64,000 bases of DNA, taken from Streptomyces asoensis (lineage in GTDB: Bacteria > Actinomycetota > Actinomycetes > Streptomycetales > Streptomycetaceae). The translations under genes were made by a program, and so were the position numbers. Below, piece by piece: positions 32,923-39,462 of the stretch. Every line of letters begins with the position of its first letter. Positions within the stretch are counted from its first letter, which is position 1. The notes under the pieces are model-generated. The model was given only the letters and a program-made list of their open reading frames with translations, was not told the origin of the DNA and did no database searches. Location of the stretch: the NCBI RefSeq assembly GCF_016860545.1, contig NZ_BNEB01000003.1, positions 1,178,001 through 1,242,000 of the forward strand, written 5' to 3'.

Positions 32923-33659
32923 GACACCGCGGGCTTGATCAGGTATCCGGCGCCGCGCCGGGTGTGGATCATCGGTTCACGGCCGGCGTCGATCTTCCGG
33001 CGCAGGTAGGAGATGTACAGCTCGACGACGTTGGCCTGGCCGCCGAAGTCGTAGGACCAGACGCGGTCGAGTATCTGCGCCTTGCTGAGCACGCGCCGCG
33101 GGTTGCGCATCAGGAAGCGCAGCAGCTCGAACTCGGTGGCGGTCAGATGGATGTTGTCCCCGGCCCGCGACACCTCGTGGCTGTCCTCGTCGAGGGTGAG
33201 GTCTCCGACGACGAGCACGGAGTCGGAGCGCCGGTCGGCGGCACCGGAGCGCCGGATGAGCCCGCGCAGCCGCGCCACGACCTCTTCGAGGCTGAACGGC
33301 TTGGTGACGTAGTCGTCGCCGCCCGCGGTGAGTCCGGCGATACGGTCCTCGACGGCGTCCTTGGCCGTCAGGAACAGCACCGGGACGTCCGGCAGCTCGC
33401 GCCGCAGCCGACCGAGGACGGTCAGACCGTCCATGTCGGGAAGCATCATGTCCAGGACGACGGCGTCGGGGCGGAACTCCCGCGCGGTCTGGATGGCGCC
33501 CGTGCCGTCACCGGCGCTGCGGATCTGCCATCCCTCGTAGCGCAGGGCCATGGACAGCAGTTCGGTGATCGACAGCTCGTCGTCCACCACAAGCACTCGG
33601 ACGGGGCTCCCGTCCGGCCTCAGCAGTTCGGTGCGCCCCTGGGGCGAGGTCGTGGTCAT
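32919..33659 (-). CDS. OmpR-family response regulator
   Basis: 246 residues. The receiver domain has DD (26-27), phospho-acceptor Asp70 (AVVLDMMLPDMDG), Thr98 and Lys120. The winged-helix output domain includes LTATEFELLRFLMRNPRRVLSKAQILDRVWSYDF and a C terminus HTRRGAGYLI. ATG 33659 gives the start MTTTSPQGRTELL; an upstream in-frame ATG at 33704 also has a weak ribosome site. It is the first gene of the operon with the kinase and two glycosyltransferases. Confidence 0.9.
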   Translation of the reverse strand: MTTTSPQGRTELLRPDGSPVRVLVVDDELSITELLSMALRYEGWQIRSAGDGTGAIQTAREFRPDAVVLDMMLPDMDGLTVLGRLRRELPDVPVLFLTAKDAVEDRIAGLTAGGDDYVTKPFSLEEVVARLRGLIRRSGAADRRSDSVLVVGDLTLDEDSHEVSRAGDNIHLTATEFELLRFLMRNPRRVLSKAQILDRVWSYDFGGQANVVELYISYLRRKIDAGREPMIHTRRGAGYLIKPAVS

Positions 33660-33968
33660 GGTGAACACCTTGGCCGGGCCCCCTGAGAGCACTCTTTCAC
33701 TCATCTGTGATTTCCCTGAGAAACGCACAGGCACCTCTCAGGCGACACCTGGGAAGCCCTTGCCCCGCGTCGGCTCCGGGCGCCGGTATGCCCGGTACGC
33801 CACCCTGTGCGGCCGCCGGGACGCGCTTTCGTGAGAATCGTCTGGGCCGACCGCTCGGACACCGCCTGTGCTCCGCCTTGGAGATGCACAGGAAGGGCAC
33901 CTGCACGGGGGCCGTCGGCCGGGGAGACACCATCGCCATGGACGGCGGACGGCCGGTCCGTCATCCCC

Positions 33969-34901
33969 TCAGAACAACCCGTCCTGACGCGGGCCGTCCG
34001 CGCCCGCCGCCTTGAAGTGCCGCACGGGAAAAGCGGGTCGAGAGGGCCGACGGGGAGCCCCGGGGTCGTCCGGCCGGAGGGGGTCCGGCGCACCGGCCCC
34101 CGCCGGGACCAGCCGCCACCCCCGCATCAGCCGGGTGTCGAGCACGATCACGCCGTCCTCGGTGGCCAGATGCAGATCGGGCCCGGCGGCCGCCACCAGC
34201 TCTCCGCTCACCGCTCCGCCGGCGACCAGCTCGCCCACCTCCCCGACAGCGGCCGGCGCCCCGGCCAGCCCGAACGCCCCTACGTGGTCCACGGGTCGGA
34301 ACGGCGCCCTCTCCAACGACTCGGGCCAGCCGGTCAGTTCCACGGCACGCCGGTACACCTCGCCCGTCTCGGCGGCCCGTTCCTCCAGGGTCGCGGGCAG
34401 AACGGCGCGCACCGCCCGCTTCTCGGTGTACGGGATCCGGTCCGGCACCCGCAGCGCGGCCCGCAGCAGCTCCTCGGTACGCCGCGCGGCCATGAGCGGA
34501 CCGCTGCCGAGCCAGCTGAAGCAGATCGCGCCCTGTTCCAGCAGCCGCACCGAGCCCCGCTCGACCGCCGTGATGCCGACCTTCACCAGCCCCGGCCCGA
34601 ACCACGCGAGGTACACCCGGTACGGCCGCGGATCGTCCGCGACCCGGTCCGCGGCGACGGAGTGCGCCCGGTCCAGCCGCGCGCACTCCTCGCAACGGCC
34701 GCCCGCGCTTCTGCCCGGCACGACGACCCGCCGGGGACACGCGTGCCCCCGGGCCCCGGCGCACTCCCGCACCCCGCCCTCCTCGACCCCGAAGGCCACC
34801 CGCCGCCCCTGGGCCAGCGGGCTACGGCGTCCCCCGTCCCACATCAGCTCGGGCCCCTGCGCCGACCACCGCAGCCCCGCGCACTTCCATGCCTGTGCCA
34901 T
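33969..34901 (-). CDS. DUF2797 protein
   Basis: 310 residues. The N-terminal region carries several cysteines (WKCAGLRW, then RCEECARLDRAHSVAAD), possibly a metal site. The core YRVYLAWFGPGLVKVGITAVERGSVRLLEQGAICFSWLG is the DUF2797 hallmark and resembles a GIY-YIG-like strand pattern (VYLAW..VKVGIT). Function unknown. The C terminus is Arg/Pro-rich. ATG 34901 (GTG 34904 alternative) lies inside the end of the upstream HGxxPAAW-like frame, an unusually long overlap of about 80 bases. Confidence 0.78.
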   Translation of the reverse strand: MAQAWKCAGLRWSAQGPELMWDGGRRSPLAQGRRVAFGVEEGGVRECAGARGHACPRRVVVPGRSAGGRCEECARLDRAHSVAADRVADDPRPYRVYLAWFGPGLVKVGITAVERGSVRLLEQGAICFSWLGSGPLMAARRTEELLRAALRVPDRIPYTEKRAVRAVLPATLEERAAETGEVYRRAVELTGWPESLERAPFRPVDHVGAFGLAGAPAAVGEVGELVAGGAVSGELVAAAGPDLHLATEDGVIVLDTRLMRGWRLVPAGAGAPDPLRPDDPGAPRRPSRPAFPVRHFKAAGADGPRQDGLF

Positions 34902-35241
34902 CACCCACCACGGTAGGCCCGGGCACCGACAACGCGGACGCGACCGGACGCGACCGGCCCGCGAGCCGGCACCCGACGCAGCCGGGATGCCCGCCCCGGG
35001 CCCACGGGTCCCGGACCCACATCCCCCACTCCGCCCGGGGCCGCACCCCGGGCGGCTTGCCCCAGCCGGTGAGATGCAGCCCCCAGGTGACCAGCGCGCT
35101 CACCACCACGATCCCGAGCCCGACGGCCAGCAGCACCCCGGAGACGGCGCACACGCCGACTCCCACCACGGAGGTCCCGGCGGTCGCGATGCCGACGCCC
35201 GTCCAGCCGGCGACGGTGTGCCCCTCGTCGTACAGCGCCAT
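34822..35241 (-). CDS. HGxxPAAW-like small membrane protein with extended C terminus
   Basis: 139 residues as read. The start ALYDEGHTVAGWTGVGIA corresponds to the HGxxPAAW family, with a divergent motif (GHTVAGW). Two membrane helices follow (about 12-35 and 35-57), then GWGKPP. The family product normally ends shortly after this; here the frame runs on through Arg/Gly/Val-rich sequence and overlaps the DUF2797 gene by about 80 bases. The tail may be a stop-loss extension. The function of the family is unknown. Confidence 0.6.
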   Translation of the reverse strand: MALYDEGHTVAGWTGVGIATAGTSVVGVGVCAVSGVLLAVGLGIVVVSALVTWGLHLTGWGKPPGVRPRAEWGMWVRDPWARGGHPGCVGCRLAGRSRPVASALSVPGPTVVGDGTGMEVRGAAVVGAGARADVGRGTP

Positions 35242-35277
35242 GTTTCCCTCACATCCTAAGAAGTTCTGTTACTGAAC

Positions 35278-35294
35278 CTCTTACAAGGTAAGAG
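35278..35294. promoter_or_regulatory. 17-bp palindrome CTCTTAC-AAG-GTAAGAG
   Basis: A perfect 7-bp inverted repeat with a 3-bp spacer sits in the divergent region between the membrane protein (start 35241) and the MarR gene (start 35429). Its size fits a MarR dimer. It probably autoregulates the MarR gene or represses its neighbour. Confidence 0.6.
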
Positions 35295-35428
35295 AAACCG
35301 AAGTCGGATAACAAGGACCCAGCAGAAACGACCGACGGCCCCCGCGGCCGGCCCCCGGCGACCGCGCACCGCCCCGCGCTGCACCACCGCACCGAGCAGA
35401 CCTCGAGCAAGGAACCGAGAAACCCCAG

Positions 35429-36004
35429 ATGCCAGCCGAGCCGTCACCGCCGGACAGCGGTCAGCCCAGTGACCCGCACGGCGGCCGCCCCGCCGCCACC
35501 CCCGCACAAGCGCTCTCGGCGATGGACGACCTCATCGCGGCCAGCATGGTCGGCCAGCAGGAGATGGCCCAGCGCCTGGGCCTGAACGTCACCGACCTGA
35601 CCTGCTTCGGCTACGTCATCCAGGCCGGCGAGAACCTGCTCACCGCCGGGGAGCTCGCGGCCCGCGTCCACGTCACGACGGGCGCGGTGACCGGCATCCT
35701 CAACCGCCTGGAACGCGCCGGCTATGTCACCCGCCGCCCCGACCCCGGGGACCGCCGCCGGGTCCGCGTCGCCGCGATCCCCTCGGCGGTCGCCCGCGCG
35801 TACGCCCTGTACGAGCCGTACTACGCGCGCCTCGACGCCCTCTTCGCGGACTACTCCCCCGAGGAGACCGCCGTCCTGACGGACTGGTTCACCCGCGCCA
35901 CGGCCCTGGCCCACACCTACCGCGACGAACTCCGCGTCCACGACCGCGACCCCGCGCCGCCGGAAACGGAAACGGGACCGGAACCCGGCGATGCCCCCCG
36001 CTGA
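35429..36004 (+). CDS. MarR-family transcriptional regulator
   Basis: 191 residues. The winged helix is LGLNVTDLTCFGYVIQAG...LTAGELAARVHVTTGAVTGILNRLERAGYVTRRPDPGDRRRVRVAAI, with the wing DPGDRRRV intact. The dimerisation helices include DALFADYSPEETAVLTDWFTRATAL. N- and C-terminal tails are Pro/Glu-rich. The likely operator is the palindrome at 35278-35294. No exporter or enzyme follows on the same strand, so targets are unclear. Confidence 0.82.
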   Translation: MPAEPSPPDSGQPSDPHGGRPAATPAQALSAMDDLIAASMVGQQEMAQRLGLNVTDLTCFGYVIQAGENLLTAGELAARVHVTTGAVTGILNRLERAGYVTRRPDPGDRRRVRVAAIPSAVARAYALYEPYYARLDALFADYSPEETAVLTDWFTRATALAHTYRDELRVHDRDPAPPETETGPEPGDAPR

Positions 36005-36122
36005 TTTCCGGACCGCCGATTGCCGGACCGCCGATTTTCGGACCGGTGCTTGTCGGACCGGCGCTTGTCGGACCGGCGCTTGTCGAACCGCGTGGCCGGA
36101 CCAAGGATTTTCGGACCGCTGA
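36005..36122. repeat. 15-bp tandem repeat array
   Basis: Six consecutive 15-bp units of the type TTNTCGGACCGGCGC fill 36005-36094. A degenerate 13-bp unit and a further full unit (36108-36122) follow. The array starts at the stop codon of the MarR gene and ends 11 bases before the stop of the convergent DUF2637 gene. The period is a multiple of three, but no real gene reads through it. Confidence 0.9.
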
Positions 36123-36133
36123 TCCTTATCGGC

Positions 36134-36904
36134 TCACTGCCGGTGGCGGCGCGTCGTCTGTCGTGGCGGCAGGGTCAGGGTGATCTGCCGGACGAGTTGC
36201 TGGAAACAGGCGAGGGACGCGAGCGCGGGCAGGGAGGCACCGGCGATACCGGTGAAAGACTTGTCGGCCTGTGCCACGCACAGCATCATCGCGACGGAGG
36301 AGAAAAGCAGCACGATGAACCAGGAGTGCACGGCGCGGCGCTGATGCAACGCGGTCCGCAGGATGGAGAGCGAGGCCACCATCCAGGGGCCGTACACGAG
36401 AAGCGGCCACGACGTGAACATTCCGCCTCCCGTTCCGGAGGTGATGTTCTGCAACGGCCGATAGGCCACCATGCCGCCGAAGACGCTGACCATCGCCACG
36501 ATGACGGCGACGAGCGCGACGATGACGAAACTGCCGGTCCGCAGCCACAGACGCCGGACCTTGCGCCCCGGAACCTTGCGGTGCGCGGCGGCGGGACGCC
36601 GGGTGGGCGGCAGCTGGACGGTGATCTGTGCCAGCCCCTCCATCGGGTCGACGGCGTCCGCGACGGGTGCGGGCTCGCTGCGCGGGGGCGGCACCCTGAC
36701 CGCGGATTCCGCGGACATGGCTTCCTGCATGAGGTAGGCGAGCTCCTCGGCGGGGTCCCAGCCCGCGTCGGGTGCGGTCAGCGGGACCCCGCCGTGCAGG
36801 GCGTCGGCCGGTCCGCCGTTCCAGCCCGCGTCCGACCCGTAGGAATAGGCGTCGGAATACCAGTCACGCCGAGTGAAATCGGGATCCACATAATCGTCAT
36901 TCAT
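36134..36904 (-). CDS. DUF2637-like four-helix membrane protein
   Basis: 256 residues. The acidic, Tyr/Asp-rich N-terminal cytoplasmic region (DDYVDPDFTRRDWYSDAYSY) is followed by four membrane helices (FVIVALVAVIVAMVSVFGG, WPLLVYGPWMVASLSIL, WFIVLLFSSVAMMLCVAQ and GIAGASLPALASLACF), the usual DUF2637 layout. Such proteins are frequent on actinobacterial plasmids and integrated elements, but their role is unknown. ATG 36904 overlaps the end of the upstream 88-residue gene (ATGAATGA); an upstream ATG at 36952 with GGAG is an alternative. The local sequence is less GC-rich than its neighbours. Confidence 0.7.
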   Translation of the reverse strand: MNDDYVDPDFTRRDWYSDAYSYGSDAGWNGGPADALHGGVPLTAPDAGWDPAEELAYLMQEAMSAESAVRVPPPRSEPAPVADAVDPMEGLAQITVQLPPTRRPAAAHRKVPGRKVRRLWLRTGSFVIVALVAVIVAMVSVFGGMVAYRPLQNITSGTGGGMFTSWPLLVYGPWMVASLSILRTALHQRRAVHSWFIVLLFSSVAMMLCVAQADKSFTGIAGASLPALASLACFQQLVRQITLTLPPRQTTRRHRQ

Positions 36905-37163
36905 AGGGGTGCGCCCGTCGGGCGTGGTCCACATGACGGCCGATGTTGACATGGCCGCTCCATCGGGAATCGAGTTCTTCCTGGATCGTCTCCAGCAGCG
37001 CAAGGAACTCACGGAGAAGCGGTTCGGTGATCTGACGTTCGACCCACGCGCCGTCCCCGATCACCGGGAAAGTAGACTTTCCGCCTGTCAGATCCTGGAT
37101 CGTGGGCTGATCATCCACACCCACGTCGCGTCGATGCAGGTCCTGGAACCTTGCTTTCGTCAT
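36897..37163 (-). CDS. Hypothetical 88-residue protein coupled to the DUF2637 gene
   Basis: MTKARFQDLHRRDVGVDDQP opens a mixed-charge protein with IQDLTGGKSTFPVIGDGAWVERQI and a helical segment EPLLREFLALLETIQEELDSRW. No domain is recognised. Its stop overlaps the start of the DUF2637 gene by 8 bases, and its amino-acid composition is normal rather than the Arg/Pro/Gly-rich pattern of false frames, which argues that it is real. It is probably the first gene of a two-gene accessory operon. Confidence 0.55.
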   Translation of the reverse strand: MTKARFQDLHRRDVGVDDQPTIQDLTGGKSTFPVIGDGAWVERQITEPLLREFLALLETIQEELDSRWSGHVNIGRHVDHARRAHPYE

Positions 37164-37409
37164 ATTCCGCTAACACCGTTCCCCCTGCTCCAGATGCGCG
37201 GCAAATGAGTGACTCCGACATCGCATGACGTCATAATCCGGCGGAAGAGCGTTTCTCGGCCAAGTTATTACTTTCCCATTCCGCACTTTATTGGTCGAGC
37301 CGGTTTTCGTCTCGTGTCCTCCCGGGAAGCCGCCCACGATCTCGAAGACCGTCGTGGCGCGAGCGAGCCCTCCCGGTGTGCGGGCCCGCGGGGAGCGGCA
37401 GCCGGCGCA

Positions 37410-37814
37410 CTAGGAAGTGCCGTCAGGGCCTGCGGCCGGCGTTCCCTGGTGGTGGAACATCTGCCACTGCATCGGAGCCACCCGCCGCCACAATGACGTG
37501 CGGTTCGACCACTTCCCGTCGATGTTCGCGCGGTACTTCACCATCACCAGTCCGTCCGCCAACCTGACCCCGCGCACACGCTCGGCCCTGATCGGCTCAC
37601 CAGCCGGGTCGGTGTACGCCGCCACGCGCTGTGCGGTGCCTTCGTACTCGATCTCTCCTCCGGAGGCACCGAACTCATGGAAGTCCGGTGCGAGGAACCG
37701 GTTCAACCGGTCAGGATCAGCACGGCACTCGGGTGACAACGTCTCGTACTCCGCGGCCAGCGCTTCGGCCACCTGAGGGTCGTCACTGCCGGTTTCCAGA
37801 TGTGCTGCCGTCAT
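37410..37814 (-). CDS. SnoaL/NTF2-like (DUF4440-type) protein
   Basis: 134 residues with a cystatin-like alpha+beta fold: VAEALAAEYETLSPECRADPDRLNRFLAPDFHEFGASGGEIEY, then GLVMVKYRANIDGKWSNRTSLWRRVAPMQWQMFHHQGTPA. Family members serve as small-molecule-binding enzymes or unknown accessory proteins. ATG 37814 is the likely start; a GAGGG lies about 14 bases upstream. It is isolated between the low-GC DUF2637 pair and a tRNA gene. Confidence 0.75.
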   Translation of the reverse strand: MTAAHLETGSDDPQVAEALAAEYETLSPECRADPDRLNRFLAPDFHEFGASGGEIEYEGTAQRVAAYTDPAGEPIRAERVRGVRLADGLVMVKYRANIDGKWSNRTSLWRRVAPMQWQMFHHQGTPAAGPDGTS

Positions 37815-38035
37815 GACGACATGGTCACCCTCGCGCGGCGCCCGTGTCGCCCACCTTTCCCTGCTGCGCCCTGAGCGCCGGCCTCGGTGTCGGCTTGCTC
37901 GACAGCGTCCGGGAACGCCGCCCGGTCGTCGACGTCGTAGGCGGCGTAGGCGCTGAAGCCGATCCACCGATCACGGCTCCCCCACGGCTGACATCGACCG
38001 GTGCCGTGCTCCGCTGCTGTACGACACCGAAACGC

Positions 38036-38065
38036 CGAAGGCCCCGGATCTCTCCGGGGCCTTCG
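38036..38065 (-). terminator. Terminator of tRNA-Arg(ACG)
   Basis: A perfect 12-bp stem (38036-38047 with 38054-38065) and a 6-base loop lie 7 bases beyond the tRNA 3' end. Confidence 0.85.
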
Positions 38066-38072
38066 ACTTGTG

Positions 38073-38145
38073 TGCACTCGGCAGGATTCGAACCTGCAAC
38101 CTTCTGATCCGTAGTCAGATGCTCTATCCGTTAAGCTACGAGTGC
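38073..38145 (-). tRNA. tRNA-Arg (anticodon ACG)
   Basis: The acceptor stem GCACTCG pairs with CGAGTGC plus discriminator A. The anticodon stem-loop is TCTGA-CTACGGA-TCAGA, and the T arm contains GGTTCGAATCC. The 73-base cloverleaf is complete. A34 is the substrate of the TadA enzyme encoded at 15033. No CCA is encoded. Confidence 0.96.
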
Positions 38146-38321
38146 TTGTTTATTCGGTTTTTCTGTCTTCGCTCCCGGCCCTTCCGGCCCGCTCGCGGCG
38201 ACAGGAAGAACATTACATGACTGCCGCCGACATGTGAAATCCGTTAGCCATACCGCTTGTGAGCTGCGGAAACGTCTCTCTGAGGGCCCGTGAGACGACG
38301 GGGCGCGGAGCCGGGGAACGA

Positions 38322-38352
38322 CGAAGCCCCGGTCGGATGGACCGGGGCTTCG
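38322..38352 (-). terminator. Terminator of tRNA-Ser(GCT)
   Basis: A perfect 13-bp stem (38322-38334 with 38340-38352) and a 5-base loop lie just beyond the tRNA 3' end. Confidence 0.85.
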
Positions 38353-38361
38353 GTGATCGAG

Positions 38362-38452
38362 CGGAGGCGGAGGGATTTGAACCCTCGATGGGATTGAAGT
38401 CCCAAACCGCATTAGCAGTGCGGCGCCATAGACCGGACTAGGCGACGCCTCC
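38362..38452 (-). tRNA. tRNA-Ser (anticodon GCT)
   Basis: The acceptor stem GGAGGCG pairs with CGCCTCC, followed by discriminator G. The anticodon arm is CCGCA-CTGCTAA-TGCGG. There is a long class II variable arm and a T arm GGGTTCAAATCCC. It is 91 bases with no encoded CCA. Confidence 0.96.
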
Positions 38453-38610
38453 AGCACAACCCCCCGCGTGTGTGCGAGTGGTGCGTGCAGATGATGACAC
38501 AGCCGAGCGGTGTGTCACCAATCGCCGTCCACGGTACTAGGCAGGTGGGTCGCAGGGCAAAGCGCTTTGCGGGGGCGCAACGTCGCGCCGGGTGCGCCGT
38601 TAGTCATGAC

Positions 38611-39213
38611 ATGTTCCAGGTCATCCCGCTCCGGCGGCTCGCCGCCGTCTCCTCCGCCGCCTGTGCCGTCGTGATCGCCGCGGGGGCCGCCTGGCCCGGC
38701 GCCGCGTACGCCGGGGCGGCCGCCGCCGACGGCACCGCTCTCGCCCCGTGGGCCCCGGGCGCCTCGCTGGCCCCGCCGCCGGTCCGGGAGGAGGACGAGG
38801 TCCCCACCGATCACCTCACGGTCACCGTCCGGCACGCCGGCGCGGGGGCCGACGGGACGTTCGAGGTGTACTGCCACCCCGGGCGCGGCGTTCACCCGGA
38901 CGTGGAGGGCGCCTGTGGCGCGGTCGACCGCAACACCCGCTGGGGCACGGACACCTTCGCGCCCGCGCCGGAGGGCGGCGTCTGCACCATGCGGTACGGC
39001 GGTCCGGCCACCGCCCACGTCACGGGCCGCTGGGCCGGACGCCCGGTCGACGCGACGTACGACCGCGTCGACGGCTGCGCGATCGAGCGGTGGGACCGGC
39101 TCGTGCCGCTGCTCCCCGATCCGGCTGCTCCCCGATCCGGTCCGGACGCCGTCGGCCGTCGGCCGTCGGCCGTCCGCCGCCCGCTGAGCGTGGCGGAAGC
39201 ACCGGTTCCGTAA
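38611..39213 (+). CDS. Subtilisin-inhibitor-like (SSI family) secreted protease inhibitor with extended tail
   Basis: 200 residues. A signal peptide (IPLRRLAAVSSAACAVVIAAGAAWPGAAYAGA) is followed by a linker and an SSI domain beginning DHLTVTVRHAGAGADGTFEVYC. Four cysteines match the two SSI disulfides (CHPGRGVHPDVEGAC and VCTMRYGG...DGCAIERW). The reactive loop CTMRYGG places Met at the likely P1 position, as in SSI (CPMVYDP). The protein should inhibit secreted subtilases. The family normally ends near ERWDRLVPLL; here about 35 extra residues arise from tandem duplications described separately. ATG 38611 lacks a ribosome site, so initiation may be leaderless. Confidence 0.8.
   Translation: MFQVIPLRRLAAVSSAACAVVIAAGAAWPGAAYAGAAAADGTALAPWAPGASLAPPPVREEDEVPTDHLTVTVRHAGAGADGTFEVYCHPGRGVHPDVEGACGAVDRNTRWGTDTFAPAPEGGVCTMRYGGPATAHVTGRWAGRPVDATYDRVDGCAIERWDRLVPLLPDPAAPRSGPDAVGRRPSAVRRPLSVAEAPVP
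39108..39171. repeat. 16-bp tandem duplication plus 7-bp repeats in the inhibitor gene's 3' end
   Basis: GCTGCTCCCCGATCCG occurs twice in a row (39108-39139). Shortly after, GTCGGCC occurs three times (39151-39171). Neither unit is a multiple of three, so copy-number changes shift the frame of the C-terminal tail. Confidence 0.9.
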
Positions 39214-39462
39214 AGGTCGCGCGAAGGCCCCGCGAAGCCGGGGCGGACCGCGGAAGGCGTCGGGAGCAGGCGGTCCTGCGCGAGGACGGGCCAGGACAGG
39301 TGAGGACACACGTTCTGTGTCACTTCGTCGTGCGAGCTCCCTCTCATCCGGCGCCGCCGACGGGATCCCAGCCCTTAGACTCCCTCGCGTGACACGGTGC
39401 GGGCCGGTTGGCAAGATGGCCCGAACGGTCGGCAAGGTGCGGTAACAGGGAGGAAGCGACTC

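Noticed and set aside
35889..36104. Minus-strand frame encoding pentapeptide-like STSAG/PTSAG repeats
   Set aside because: The repeats simply reflect the 15-bp DNA array; no start signal, and it overlaps the MarR gene antisense.
36005..36122. CRISPR-like array
   Set aside because: Units are contiguous 15-bp repeats without spacers, and no cas genes are present.
38073..38145. tRNA-Arg as an attachment site for the neighbouring low-GC genes
   Set aside because: No duplicated 3' tRNA end and no integrase gene were found within the window.
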